Below, piece after piece: positions 25,750-35,594 of a DNA stretch of 64,000 nt. The notes under the pieces were generated by a model, which saw only the letters and a program-made list of their open reading frames with translations, ran no database searches and was not told where the DNA came from. A program made the translations under genes and the position numbers. Each line of letters starts with the position of its first letter. Position 1 is the first letter of the stretch. This stretch comes from Sphingobacterium allocomposti (lineage in GTDB: Bacteria > Bacteroidota > Bacteroidia > Sphingobacteriales > Sphingobacteriaceae): the NCBI RefSeq assembly GCF_008124885.1, contig NZ_VNHX01000006.1:62001-126000 (forward strand), written 5' to 3'.

Positions 25750-28461
25750 ATGCATACGGATAACAAACATCTTTTTCTGCTCGTAATTCTGTGGGTTTGC
25801 ACGGGTAGTAACCTGTCGGGTCAAAGCCGCTTTTGGGAAGAAATAAACAAACAACCGGCCACCCTTGGTGTGGAAAGAGGTACGCATGATTTCAAGTTAT
25901 CAAAGCTCAACGTGAAGTTACTTCGGGCGTCCCAGACGGTTTCCTCCTTAAAGTTGAACGACGACGACGCGTTCGACTATACGCCGGATGAGCTCCTTCA
26001 TCGACGCGACCGCAACGGGTTTTACCATCTTGGAGACATCAACCTCGCTATCCGCGCCGAGGGCGAGACATCGTGGACGTCCTTTTCATCCGCCAAAGAG
26101 CGACGCGCTGTAACTCCGCTAAAGACATCGGGAAAAGTTCTTGCCGCCGCCAATATAAGCGCTTCGCTCGGGGATATTCCGTTGCAGGTTGACCGCTTTT
26201 GGGAAGAAAGAGATGGCGATCTTTGTCTCCGCTTTGTCGTCCGGAACAATACCAAGCAGGTTTTCGAGATCGGAGCATTGGGCATTCCAATGATCTTCAA
26301 CAATAATATGGACGGAAAAAGTCTGGACAGTGCACACGCGGACAACGTCTTCTTTGACCCTTATATCGGAAAGGACGCCGGTTACCTGCAGGTAAACCGG
26401 CTACATGGCCTGGGGCCGAGTCTTTTAGTACTGCCTGAAAACAATACGCCCTTTGAGGCATACAATCCGTTGAACACCGATCCGACGCCCCGCAGCATTA
26501 CTTTTGAAGGCTTCCATGAATGGCTTGTCCATAGTAAGGCTTTTGCGGAGACGGACTGGAGAGGCGTCGAGCAATGGAATAGGCCTACCTCTACCACGTT
26601 GAAGCCCGGCGAGTCAAGAAGCTACGGACTGCGGTTTGTGCTCGCCCCTGGTGTCAAACAGGTCGAAGACGAGCTTATCCGCCGGAAACGGCCGGTCGCG
26701 ATGGGTATCCCCGGCTATTTGGTACCACTGGACAATCCTGCAAAACTGTTCTTAAAATATCCTGAAAAGGTAAAACGATTGGAGGTATTCCCCGCCGGTT
26801 CTTTATCTATAGAGTCCCTTGGAAAAACCGCGGGAAAGTGGTCTACTTACCTGATCAAAGGAAACACGTGGGGACGTTCCCGACTGGAGATCACCTATGC
26901 CGATGGGCTCGTACAGACTATCTCTTATAAAGTCATCAAATCTGAGCGGGAAATAGTTAAAGACCTCGGGCACTTTCTCACAACGGCACAATGGTATGAA
27001 AATCCGGACGACCCCTTCGGTCGCTCTCCGTCGGTGATCACCTACGATTATGAGACCAAGAGCCATGTCACCCAACATAAAAATGCCTGGTTCGCCGGCC
27101 TGAGCGACGAGGCCGGCGCCGCCAGTTGGCTGGCAGCTATTATGAAACAGCTATTATTACCGGACACGCTGGAAATAGAAAAGTTAAAACGGTTTACGTC
27201 CGAAACCATGTTCGGACGTATCCAACATACAGCGGGGAAAAATAAATATGGCGTGGTGAAAAGTTTGTTTTATTATGAACCCGACTCGATGCCCGCGGGC
27301 ACCTATAGCGATTCCATCAATTATAAGACGTGGGCAGCCTGGCCAAAGAAAGAGGCTGACAACGTGGGCAGATCTTATAATTACCCACACGTTGCGGCAG
27401 CGCATTGGGTATTATACCGGCTGGCGCGGAACTACACAGAACTTAGATTTGAAGAGTCGTGGCGGATCTATCTGGAACGCGCGTACGAGACAGCGGTGGC
27501 CATGGTCGAGAAGGCTCCCCATTACGCCCAATTTGGCCAGATGGAAGGAAGCGTATTTTTGTTCATTCTGACAGATCTGCGGAGAGAAGGGCTGGTGGCT
27601 GAAGCAGCAAGACTGGAAACCATCATGAAAAACAGGGCGCTGCATTGGAAGTCTCTCGCCTATCCTTTTGGCAGTGAGATGCCGTGGGATTCCACCGGTC
27701 AAGAGGAAGTATACCTGTGGTCCAGATATTTTGGATTCGATGAAAAGGCGCAGGTTACACTGAACGCGATTCTAGCTTACATGCCTACCGTACCGCACTG
27801 GGGATACAACGGAAGTGCGAGACGATATTGGGATTTCGTGTACGGTGGTAAACTGGCCCGTATCGAGCGGCAGCTTCACCATTACGGATCGGCTTTAAAT
27901 GCGATACCGGTGCTGACCGAATACCGCGCTCATCCCGACGACCTTTACCTTTTACGCGTAGGACATGCAGGCATGATGGGTGCGCTTGCGAACGTGACAC
28001 AAGATGGCTTCGCGCCCGGTGCTTTCCACTCCTATCCGTCTACCTTAGCCAACGATGGTATATCTGGCGACTACGGGAGCGGGTTTTACGGTTATGCTGT
28101 AAACTCGGGAACATACATTATCCGCCACCCGGAATTTGGTTGGCTGGCCTTCAGCGGGCGGGTGGACGAAAAAAACGCTAAAATCCATGTAGATATAACG
28201 ACCGCATCAAAAGGGCGTATCTTCCTGGCTGAAGAAAAAGTATGGCTGACGGCGGACGCGGGAACAATGGAAACGCTGGTATACGATACAAACTCCAGGG
28301 AAATAGAAATCGCCATACAGCCCAGCCCGCTGTCCCCAAACCTATTCCTTCGTATCGAGGGGCCTTACACGATAACAGGCATAAAGAAAGATGAACTCGG
28401 CCGTTATGTGATACCCGGCAACGTGAACACGGTTAAACTGCACCCGGAGAAATCCTACTAG
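25750..28461 (+). CDS. Large secreted DUF5695 family protein
   Basis: A 903-residue exported protein. I chose ATG 25750 over the in-frame ATG at 25711 because the signal peptide (MHTDNKHLFLLVILW...) begins there. The N-terminal half, to about residue 390, looks like a beta-sandwich (GVERGTHDFKLSKLNVKLL, FWEERDGDLCLRFVV); the second half is a helical bundle with WYENPDDPFGR, YNYPHVAAAHW and EMPWDSTGQEEVYLW segments like those of alpha/alpha-toroid carbohydrate enzymes. I recognise it as DUF5695, a family without proven activity that resembles glycoside hydrolases. It is a single gene diverging from the AraC gene, with its own terminator. Whether AraC controls it is open. Confidence 0.8.
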   Translation: MHTDNKHLFLLVILWVCTGSNLSGQSRFWEEINKQPATLGVERGTHDFKLSKLNVKLLRASQTVSSLKLNDDDAFDYTPDELLHRRDRNGFYHLGDINLAIRAEGETSWTSFSSAKERRAVTPLKTSGKVLAAANISASLGDIPLQVDRFWEERDGDLCLRFVVRNNTKQVFEIGALGIPMIFNNNMDGKSLDSAHADNVFFDPYIGKDAGYLQVNRLHGLGPSLLVLPENNTPFEAYNPLNTDPTPRSITFEGFHEWLVHSKAFAETDWRGVEQWNRPTSTTLKPGESRSYGLRFVLAPGVKQVEDELIRRKRPVAMGIPGYLVPLDNPAKLFLKYPEKVKRLEVFPAGSLSIESLGKTAGKWSTYLIKGNTWGRSRLEITYADGLVQTISYKVIKSEREIVKDLGHFLTTAQWYENPDDPFGRSPSVITYDYETKSHVTQHKNAWFAGLSDEAGAASWLAAIMKQLLLPDTLEIEKLKRFTSETMFGRIQHTAGKNKYGVVKSLFYYEPDSMPAGTYSDSINYKTWAAWPKKEADNVGRSYNYPHVAAAHWVLYRLARNYTELRFEESWRIYLERAYETAVAMVEKAPHYAQFGQMEGSVFLFILTDLRREGLVAEAARLETIMKNRALHWKSLAYPFGSEMPWDSTGQEEVYLWSRYFGFDEKAQVTLNAILAYMPTVPHWGYNGSARRYWDFVYGGKLARIERQLHHYGSALNAIPVLTEYRAHPDDLYLLRVGHAGMMGALANVTQDGFAPGAFHSYPSTLANDGISGDYGSGFYGYAVNSGTYIIRHPEFGWLAFSGRVDEKNAKIHVDITTASKGRIFLAEEKVWLTADAGTMETLVYDTNSREIEIAIQPSPLSPNLFLRIEGPYTITGIKKDELGRYVIPGNVNTVKLHPEKSY

Positions 28462-28508
28462 AATTGGTTATTGTTTGTTTAGTTTGAGTAGGGGTGCCTT
28501 CATCCAGA

Positions 28509-28545
28509 AGAGCACCCTTCTTTTTAAAAAAGGGGCATGCATCGC
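28509..28545 (+). terminator. Terminator of the DUF5695 gene
   Basis: A two-part hairpin: AGGGGTGC pairs with GCACCCTT, and inside it CTTC pairs with GAAG around ATCCA, followed by CTTTTT. It lies about 50 bp after the stop codon. Confidence 0.75.
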
Positions 28546-28572
28546 GGAACCGTACTGAGCTTGCCGAAGTGC

Positions 28573-28649
28573 CAGCACTATCCTTGGTGTGAAGCAGAGC
28601 GTCACTAAGGATAGTACGATAAAAAGGGAGACTGAGACTCCTGTTTATG
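28573..28649. repeat. Dispersed repeat R2, copy B (inverted relative to 13984-14057)
   Basis: Reverse-complement match to 13984-14057 including ACTATCCTTGGTGTGAAGC, GCGTCACTAAGG and CTGAGACTCCTGTTTATG. The 16-bp end GAGACTCCTGTTTATG appears again at 28845-28860. Between the copies (28680-28840) are CTTCGTCGTCCCTCCTCG and CATCCTAGGCTTCGACGAG, resembling widespread bacterial intergenic repeats. Confidence 0.75.
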
Positions 28650-28891
28650 AGATCCGTAGAGACTACTTCGCTACCGCTACTGACAGGATGGGGCTGTCAT
28701 CCCACGCTTGTCCCTGTCATCCTAGGCTTCGACGAGCTCAGCCTCCACTGTCGGGGGATAGACAGGAGCTTCAACGAGCGTTAGCGGGGGTGTAATCCTC
28801 CCGTATTGTTTAAGATCGCTTCGTCGTCCCTCCTCGTGATGACGGAGACTCCTGTTTATGAGCCTTCCTTATAATCGAACTCTGGTTCGTA

Positions 28892-28934
28892 CGAAAAAGG
28901 GACTCCTGTTAGAGGAAGTCCCTTTTCGTTATTT
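28892..28934. terminator. Bidirectional terminator between DUF5695 and the third SusC/SusD pair
   Basis: CGAAAAAGGGACT pairs with AGTCCCTTTTCG around a 12-nt loop, with T-runs on both strands. It lies about 100 bp downstream of the SusD stop (minus strand) and would also catch plus-strand read-through. Confidence 0.8.
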
Positions 28935-29032
28935 TAGAGCCAACTCGAAATAGCCCACTATTTGCTTCGTCTTTTTCAGTTGAATCTATGTCAAAGCGTT
29001 CTGCGCTGAAAATAAGAATCGAGCGCAGGTTA

Positions 29033-30523
29033 CTAGTACACGCCTGTACGTTTATCCCACCACATCTGCGTTCCCCAAACGTAGTCCTTGACACCTGTCA
29101 ATGCTTCATTTAAATTATCTACATTATACAGGTACTCGTTATTGGGATAAGGCAAACGGAAGGGCTGGTCATTGTGGGCGTCGCCGTAAACAGAATTAAG
29201 GGAAGGATAGTTGGTAGAGGGGATTCCCGTTCTACGATATAGGCTCCACGCCTCAAAGTTCTCCTTAAACAAGGCTACCCACATGTCCCACCAGATACGT
29301 TCCTTTGTGTTGTTCCACTTTCCCTTTCCGGCCAGATATGCGTCAGTGGCTTCAGCGTCAATCTGATTATCTTCCATCGACAGACGCACGGCTTTCTCAT
29401 AGGCGTCCTCCGCAGTGATACCTACATTATAGCCTAACATCGCAGCTTCCGCAAGAATATAGAAGGTCTCGCAGGACTTATAGAAAGGCGTAAAGCCCAC
29501 GGGATCGTTCATATACTTGTCTCCGATAAAAGAGATGCTCGTGAGCGGCGTTGGCGTTGATGCTGCTCCATTTTGATAACCCCGATATTGGCCATCGTTT
29601 GCTTTGTTAGCCACTTTGCCTATTCGAGGATCTTCCATTTCTAGTAAGTGATCGATAAAAATATCGGATATTCCAAAATTATCCACGCGTTTGTCTCCCG
29701 TATAGCCAGTGGTATACCAAGGCTCCCAATAGGGCGCCGCCCCGGGATAGGTCAAATAGCAATTTTCGGCATTCGTCTCTATGACAGGATATCTACTTGG
29801 GTTATTTGCGATCTCTTCAATTGTCGTTTTAGCCAAGTCGGGTGCGACGGCCGAAATACGCATCGCAAGTCGAAGGCGTAGGGAATTACAGAACTTCTGC
29901 CATTTTTCCATATCTCCCTCGTAAATAAAATCGCCTGTCCCTACTTCATCTGGCCCCGCGCCCTCGGCCAGTTCATCTGCTATATCTTTCAGGCTTTTCA
30001 ATACCGCCGGATAAATCGCTTCTTGCTTATCGTACTTGGGCCGAACAATGCTCCCCGCTTCTTCAGCCCCTTTTAACGCTTCAGAAAATGGAACATCCCG
30101 CCAACCGTCCGTAAGGTAAGACCACATATAGTTTTGCCATATGCGTGCCACTATTCTGATGTTTTTGTTAGCTTCAGCAGTTTCCTCTGTCATCCTTAAC
30201 AATTCGTCTAGCTGGGTGAGATTATAATAACAAGCGTACCAGCGGTTACCGTAGGTGTTATTTGTTGGAATAAGCCCGCTCATATAATCTAAATACTGAA
30301 TCTTCACTATGTAACCAGCGAAAGTCCCATATCCATCTATATCTCCTCCAAATGATTCTCCGGTGTTTCGGATGACGTTAGCCAAAATATTTGTAGCTGG
30401 CACGTCCGAGAAGGCATCGGGGTCGGTATTTACGTCCTCAAAGGACTTGGTACAGCCCCCCAGTACAAAACTAGCGGTGGCAACAGACAGAGCTAGTATA
30501 TATGTTTTTATTTTGTTCTTCAT
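29033..30523 (-). CDS. SusD/RagB family lipoprotein (SusD-like_2 type)
   Basis: A 496-residue lipoprotein with an excellent lipobox (LGGC, Cys24) followed by TKSFEDVNTDP, the standard start of the SusD-like_2 branch. Further family marks are LRLRLAMRIS, ETNAENCYLTYPGAAPYWEPW, CETFYILAEAAMLGY and the C-terminal WALFKENFEAWSLYRRTGIP-type segment. This branch differs from the two other SusD proteins in the window and is often paired with shorter operons. It follows its SusC partner by 19 bp; no enzyme gene follows before the terminator at 28892. Confidence 0.95.
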   Translation of the reverse strand: MKNKIKTYILALSVATASFVLGGCTKSFEDVNTDPDAFSDVPATNILANVIRNTGESFGGDIDGYGTFAGYIVKIQYLDYMSGLIPTNNTYGNRWYACYYNLTQLDELLRMTEETAEANKNIRIVARIWQNYMWSYLTDGWRDVPFSEALKGAEEAGSIVRPKYDKQEAIYPAVLKSLKDIADELAEGAGPDEVGTGDFIYEGDMEKWQKFCNSLRLRLAMRISAVAPDLAKTTIEEIANNPSRYPVIETNAENCYLTYPGAAPYWEPWYTTGYTGDKRVDNFGISDIFIDHLLEMEDPRIGKVANKANDGQYRGYQNGAASTPTPLTSISFIGDKYMNDPVGFTPFYKSCETFYILAEAAMLGYNVGITAEDAYEKAVRLSMEDNQIDAEATDAYLAGKGKWNNTKERIWWDMWVALFKENFEAWSLYRRTGIPSTNYPSLNSVYGDAHNDQPFRLPYPNNEYLYNVDNLNEALTGVKDYVWGTQMWWDKRTGVY

Positions 30524-30542
30524 TGCTTTATTTCATTTTGCT

Positions 30543-33500
30543 TTAAAATGTTACTCCTAATTTTAGTCCAAAGCTTCTTGCTGTAGGCACAGATGCCTGT
30601 TCAAACCCGACACCACGGCTATCACTTGAGACACCACCGGTTTCAGGATCCAACCGCATCGTATTGGATTTATGCGTCCATAACAACGCCAGATTTGAAC
30701 CGATCAAAGAAAAATTGACCCGGCTTACGCCTTTTAACCGTTGCAGGTATCTTGAAGGTACGTTATAAGTCAGATAAGCTTCCCGAAGTTTGAGAAACGA
30801 GCCGTCGAAAACATACATCTCTGATACGCCGCCCTGCTCATACCAAGTTTGGGCACTTGTCTCAATCGTATTCTCCACCCAATTGCCATCGGCATCCTGC
30901 ATAGCAAAACGTTCGTCGGTCATGACGTCCCTTCCGGCAACGATAGCGCGCTCGCGTATACCGTTCTCTGCTGTAATTTCTGCAACACCGGCCACATAGC
31001 TATGGTTCATGGTTTGCGACCATATATCGCCCCCCACGCGGAGGTCGAGTAAAAACCCAAAGGAGAAGTCGTTATAGCGAAAATCGTTTCGCCAGCTCGC
31101 TAAGAAATCAGGCGTTACGTTACCAATATTTTGTGCTGCCTTATTAACAACCAGCCCCCTATTATTGACTTTTATTGCGCCAGCCATCGATCCTTCTTCC
31201 ACACGATCATATCCACCTCCTACCAATGTTCCCCATCGCTCGCCCTTGCGAGCCTGATTTGCGATGCCCCAGGTCCACCCTACCTGATACGTGTTTAACT
31301 CTAATTGCGGATACAACTCGATAATCTTACTATTATCTTTTGCATAGTTTACAGTTGTTGACCAGTTGAATCCGCTTTCCTTTTTAAGAATGTCTCCTCT
31401 CAATTGCAGTTCTATACCTTTATTCTCTATTTCTCCCGCGTTCAGAAGCATTCGGTTAAAGCCCACGGTATTGGATGTTGCTACTTCAAGGATTTGGTCC
31501 CGGGTATTTTTATAATAATAAACGACATCCGCGTGTAATCTATCATTGAATAGGCCAATTTCTGTCCCGATTTCCCAGGTTCTAATACTTTCGGGCCTAA
31601 GATTCTCATTTGGATAGGTCATTGTTTTGTAAACTTGAGCTACCCCTTTAAAAGATTGAGGCTGAGGATAATAATATACCCTATTCCGATAAGCAGTGGT
31701 TCCAGCACCAATTTCGGCCCAGCCAGCACGCAACTTCCAAAAACTTAGTATATCGCTCTTTAAATTCTCAAACGTCGTTGTGGGAAGCCAGCTTAAGCTC
31801 GCTGAGGGGTAAAAAAAATCTTCTATGATAGTCGAACTCCAATCGTTTCGAGCGCTTACATCTAGATAAACCTGGTCTTTCCAACCTATAGATCCCGATG
31901 CATACACCGAATTTGAACGAATGTGGCTATGGTCCATTTCCGTGATAGCGTCCCCCGATTTATTGGCGATGGTATACACTCCCAAAACCGTTAATGCGTC
32001 GGCACCTAACATAGATCTGTCCCATTTTAAATTTCTATAGTTTGCGCCCGCAAGTAACATTAAATTAAAATCGCCCAGTTGTTTATTAAAGGTTGCAATC
32101 AAATCTAAATTGAGCTCCGCGTTATCGGTTTTTGCGTTTCTAAAACCGCCGAAGGGAAAGGCACTATTGAAGTAATTGCGCTCAAACGTCTTAGCATTAT
32201 AATAGTCCAATCCGGCACGCCCCTCGATTTTTAAAAACTCGTAAGGCTGATAAAACAACGATGTTTTTCCGAAAAACCGATCCCTTTGGTAGCTGTTCGT
32301 ATTCTCGTATATATTAAAATAAGGATTCACATGGTAATTAGTATTCCAGTTGTAATAGGTGTAATCCCCGCGATCATCTCGCTGATCCCAATTGTTCTTC
32401 AGTGCACCTAGGTTTACCTGCCGACCAAACCAGATAAAACCATTCATCGGATTATTACCATCATATCCTTGGTTAAGGATGTTATCGCTTTCGGTACGAG
32501 TATAACTTGTGCTAATGTCGTACGAAAATTTTTCCGATAACATCATGTTTGTATTAAGCTGCGCTCCGTACCTCTTTTGATCGGTATTGGGAACGGTCCC
32601 TACCTGATTTCGGAAAGAAAGCGATGCACGGGTGCTGGATCTTTCCGACTGGGCGGTCATGGAGATATTATGATTCATGGACTGCCCAAGCTGAAAAAAG
32701 TCACGCACGTTATTCGGGTGCGATATCCAGTCAGTCGCCTGCCGTTGTCCATTTACTATTGGACTGTCAAATTGTGACAGCTTCAATCCTACATCAAGCC
32801 GGGGTCCCCAGGATTCATCATAGCCGTCGTAAATTCCATTGCCGGTTCCGTCTAGATAAGAAAAAGCCTCCTCTTGGGCATATTGCTGATAAGAGCGACC
32901 CTCGCCGAATAGACCAAAATGATACTCATCACCGTTGTATCCCTGTCCGTACAGGTTTTGGTACTTTGGTAACGTCGATACCTGGTCAATCGTGTAGTTG
33001 CCGTCATACGCGAAGTTTATCCCTTTTTGCCCTTTTCTTCCTGACTTTGTGGTAATCAATATTACTCCGTTCCCTGCTCGCATTCCATACAGCGCTGCCG
33101 ATCCGCCCTTGAGTACCGTTACACTTTCTATATCTTCAGGATTAATATCGTTGATTCCGGAGCCGTAGTCGACGCCGCTATACGTATTGTCGCCCGAGCG
33201 TTGCGTATCATTGGAAATTGGAATACCATCGACAACGATCAAGGGCTGCTGGTCAGCATTCACAGAAGAATTTCCTCGTAAAGAAATACGCGAGGAGGCT
33301 CCTACGGTCCCGCCGAATTGGTTTACCTGTACGCCAGCAACCTTGCCCGATAAAGATCCAGTCACGCTGAGCTGACCTGCTTTGGTTAACTCTTCGGCCT
33401 GCACCTCCTGAATTGTGTAGCCTAAGGATTTCTTCTCGCGGGATATTCCCATAGCAGTCACAACAACTTCATCCAAGCTCTCACTATCTGGGTTTAGGAC

Positions 33501-33770
33501 AATCTCAAGGGTGGTCTCCGCAGAAAGGTTAACCTGCTTACGGTTATACCCTACCGCGGAAACGGTGAGTGGCCCGGCTTGTTGATAGGTGATGGAGAAC
33601 TCGCCATTGGCTCCTGTTTGAGTCGCTGTTCCATCTTTAAGTGTCAGGGTTACGCCGACTATGGGCGCACCTTTCTCGTCTACTACCCGGCCTCTTAGCT
33701 GTGTTTGGGCAAACAGCGCCGCCGAGAAGAAAAGACCTGCTGCCAAAAAGGCAATTTTCTTTTTGTTCAT
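30543..33770 (-). CDS. SusC/RagA family TonB-linked outer membrane transporter
   Basis: A 1075-residue SusC protein: signal peptide ending SAALFAQ, carboxypeptidase-regulatory-like domain (QLRGRVVDEKGAPIVGVTL), TonB-box-like DEVVVTAMGISREKK, plug (GSLSGKVAGVQVNQFGG, PLIVVDGIPIS, GGSAALYGMRAGNGVILITTK) and a barrel ending ARSFGLKLGVTF. The TAMGI(S/A)R form of the TonB-box region is typical of partners of SusD-like_2 proteins, consistent with the next gene. Upstream, 33771-34049 holds no gene that I can support. Substrate unknown. Confidence 0.95.
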   Translation of the reverse strand: MNKKKIAFLAAGLFFSAALFAQTQLRGRVVDEKGAPIVGVTLTLKDGTATQTGANGEFSITYQQAGPLTVSAVGYNRKQVNLSAETTLEIVLNPDSESLDEVVVTAMGISREKKSLGYTIQEVQAEELTKAGQLSVTGSLSGKVAGVQVNQFGGTVGASSRISLRGNSSVNADQQPLIVVDGIPISNDTQRSGDNTYSGVDYGSGINDINPEDIESVTVLKGGSAALYGMRAGNGVILITTKSGRKGQKGINFAYDGNYTIDQVSTLPKYQNLYGQGYNGDEYHFGLFGEGRSYQQYAQEEAFSYLDGTGNGIYDGYDESWGPRLDVGLKLSQFDSPIVNGQRQATDWISHPNNVRDFFQLGQSMNHNISMTAQSERSSTRASLSFRNQVGTVPNTDQKRYGAQLNTNMMLSEKFSYDISTSYTRTESDNILNQGYDGNNPMNGFIWFGRQVNLGALKNNWDQRDDRGDYTYYNWNTNYHVNPYFNIYENTNSYQRDRFFGKTSLFYQPYEFLKIEGRAGLDYYNAKTFERNYFNSAFPFGGFRNAKTDNAELNLDLIATFNKQLGDFNLMLLAGANYRNLKWDRSMLGADALTVLGVYTIANKSGDAITEMDHSHIRSNSVYASGSIGWKDQVYLDVSARNDWSSTIIEDFFYPSASLSWLPTTTFENLKSDILSFWKLRAGWAEIGAGTTAYRNRVYYYPQPQSFKGVAQVYKTMTYPNENLRPESIRTWEIGTEIGLFNDRLHADVVYYYKNTRDQILEVATSNTVGFNRMLLNAGEIENKGIELQLRGDILKKESGFNWSTTVNYAKDNSKIIELYPQLELNTYQVGWTWGIANQARKGERWGTLVGGGYDRVEEGSMAGAIKVNNRGLVVNKAAQNIGNVTPDFLASWRNDFRYNDFSFGFLLDLRVGGDIWSQTMNHSYVAGVAEITAENGIRERAIVAGRDVMTDERFAMQDADGNWVENTIETSAQTWYEQGGVSEMYVFDGSFLKLREAYLTYNVPSRYLQRLKGVSRVNFSLIGSNLALLWTHKSNTMRLDPETGGVSSDSRGVGFEQASVPTARSFGLKLGVTF

Positions 33771-34049
33771 GTAGTGGTGGTTTAGTTTAGTTGATCAATT
33801 TAATGTCTAATCTCGGAAGATTTTTGTCAGCCGTTTGCCCGCTTTTTAACCGGATTTCACCGTATATTGACAAAAAAAAGCAATCCGGCGTATTTAGGTG
33901 CAACAACAACCTGACGGGAATGAAAACGTAGATGTAGAGGGGTGTCGACAGCAGTGGCTAATACGATGGCGCATCTGTCCGGCCTACTTAAACAGGTAAT
34001 AAGAGAAGTGGATTGTCAGCTATCTATTACAGTAACCCGAAGGCGGCGG

Positions 34050-34517
34050 CTAGCGTGTTTTTACGGGCTGCGATGCTTTTACTTCCAAAATATTCCTCAA
34101 GGCGCCGCCATATTCGAGCGGATTAAACCACCCCGCCGTGTCGAGCTCGCCTATGACAGCAACCACGGCGCCATCGTGCTGTAATAAAAAGTGGTGTAGA
34201 TCGGCGTCCTGCTCGTCAAGATGCAACCAGACAGGTTTAAAGCTGGTATGATCATTTAATGGATAGATCGCGGCATCGTCGTATTCGTAGGCTAACTTGC
34301 CTCTCAACAGCACCGTTTTTCCATGCGGCGCATCTAAACTTTTATCGGCCTGCTCCAAGCGAACATGGGGGCGGCGGTGCTCCGGTTGTCCCTGCCGGTT
34401 CCAAGATGCTTTGAGGGCACCGGAACGATCTTCCTGACAGGCTATCATTATTACGCCCAGGACGGCAGCGCATCCTAGCTGGGCAATACGTTGTGAATGT
34501 TTGAAAGCCTTTGTCAT
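34050..34517 (-). CDS. Small lipoprotein, unknown function
   Basis: I place the start at ATG 34515-34517 because GGAGGTG, a strong ribosome site unusual for Bacteroidetes, lies 7 bp ahead of it; the upstream in-frame ATG lacks one. The product is 155 residues with a lipoprotein signal (MIAC, Cys27), then a polar linker and a small beta-rich domain (KTVLLRGKLAYEYDDAAIYP ... VWLHLD ... AVVAVIGELDTAGWF) reminiscent of OB-like folds in small Bacteroidetes lipoproteins. I do not recognise a named family. It lies 88 bp downstream of the DUF808 gene in the same direction. Confidence 0.65.
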   Translation of the reverse strand: MTKAFKHSQRIAQLGCAAVLGVIMIACQEDRSGALKASWNRQGQPEHRRPHVRLEQADKSLDAPHGKTVLLRGKLAYEYDDAAIYPLNDHTSFKPVWLHLDEQDADLHHFLLQHDGAVVAVIGELDTAGWFNPLEYGGALRNILEVKASQPVKTR

Positions 34518-34605
34518 AACGCACCTCCGATATAAGTGGTAAACTTCTACCAACAAAAATAACGCTCGCCTACAAACAGCGTATTAAATTAACTTTATCT
34601 AATTA

Positions 34606-35487
34606 TTACGATGTCTCGTTGCGCCGCACAAACGCCGAATAGAGCTTTTTTAACGGCAGAAGTAGCACGACGACCGCCAAGCCGGCCAGTAAACCTATCA
34701 GAAACTCTTTAACAATGGAAGGCAACGAGGGAAACAAATGATGTAGATAGTCTATATTATGTACAAAAATACCTCCGGATACCAAGAGCAGCGCTATGGT
34801 GCCAATAACAGCCAGACACTTGATAATAATGGGCAGCGCGCGGACAAGCAAATGTCCAAAACTGGATACCAGCCCTCTGTCCTGAGATCGTTTGATAAGT
34901 TGGTAGCCCGCATCGTCCATCCGCACAATAAGCGCAACGATACCATAGACGCCAATAGTTGCAATCAGTGCAACCACAGATACCGTAACGATCTGTATTG
35001 TCAGACTTCGATCTAAAACGGTGCCCAGCGCGATAATGACAATTTCGACGGACAAAATAAAGTCTGTCGTCACCGCTGACTTTATCTTCGCCCGTTCTGC
35101 ATCGGCGTTGTCCTGTTCTTTCTCCTTAATTACTTCCTGGCCGGTTTTCGGACGATGAAAAAAGTATTCGATGATTTTTTCTACGCCTTCATAAGCTAAA
35201 TAGAAACCACCCAGCACCAAAATCACCTTTATGGCAGCAGGAAAGAAAGCATTCAGCAACAGGGCAATCGGCACGATAATAAGCTTATTGATCAACGACC
35301 CTTTTGTAATCGCCCATAAGACGGGCAGTTCTCTGGAAGCCAGAAAACCGGTCGCTTTCTCGGCATTAACGGCGAGATCATCTCCCAATATTCCGGCTGT
35401 CTTCCGCGTGGCAATCTTACTTGTCACCGCTACATCGTCCATTAAAGCTGCTATATCATCTAATACCGCAAAAATACCTGAGGCCAT
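34606..35487 (-). CDS. DUF808 (YedI-like) inner membrane protein
   Basis: A 293-residue membrane protein with the DUF808 hallmark N-terminus (GIFAVLDDIAALMDDVAV) followed by KTAGILGDDLAVNAE and GFLASRELPVLWAI. About six hydrophobic segments follow. DUF808/YedI proteins are inner-membrane proteins of unknown function. Here the gene lies 107 bp downstream of the bestrophin gene, same direction; a joint role in membrane ion homeostasis is only a guess. Confidence 0.9.
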   Translation of the reverse strand: MASGIFAVLDDIAALMDDVAVTSKIATRKTAGILGDDLAVNAEKATGFLASRELPVLWAITKGSLINKLIIVPIALLLNAFFPAAIKVILVLGGFYLAYEGVEKIIEYFFHRPKTGQEVIKEKEQDNADAERAKIKSAVTTDFILSVEIVIIALGTVLDRSLTIQIVTVSVVALIATIGVYGIVALIVRMDDAGYQLIKRSQDRGLVSSFGHLLVRALPIIIKCLAVIGTIALLLVSGGIFVHNIDYLHHLFPSLPSIVKEFLIGLLAGLAVVVLLLPLKKLYSAFVRRNETS

Positions 35488-35594
35488 ACACGTTGTTTTA
35501 AACTTATTGCCATAAAAATATAAATAAAAATGGATATTCGAATACCACGGGAGGCGGCGACTTTGACAGCCGTATGCTTCTCCGAGGCGCCGTC

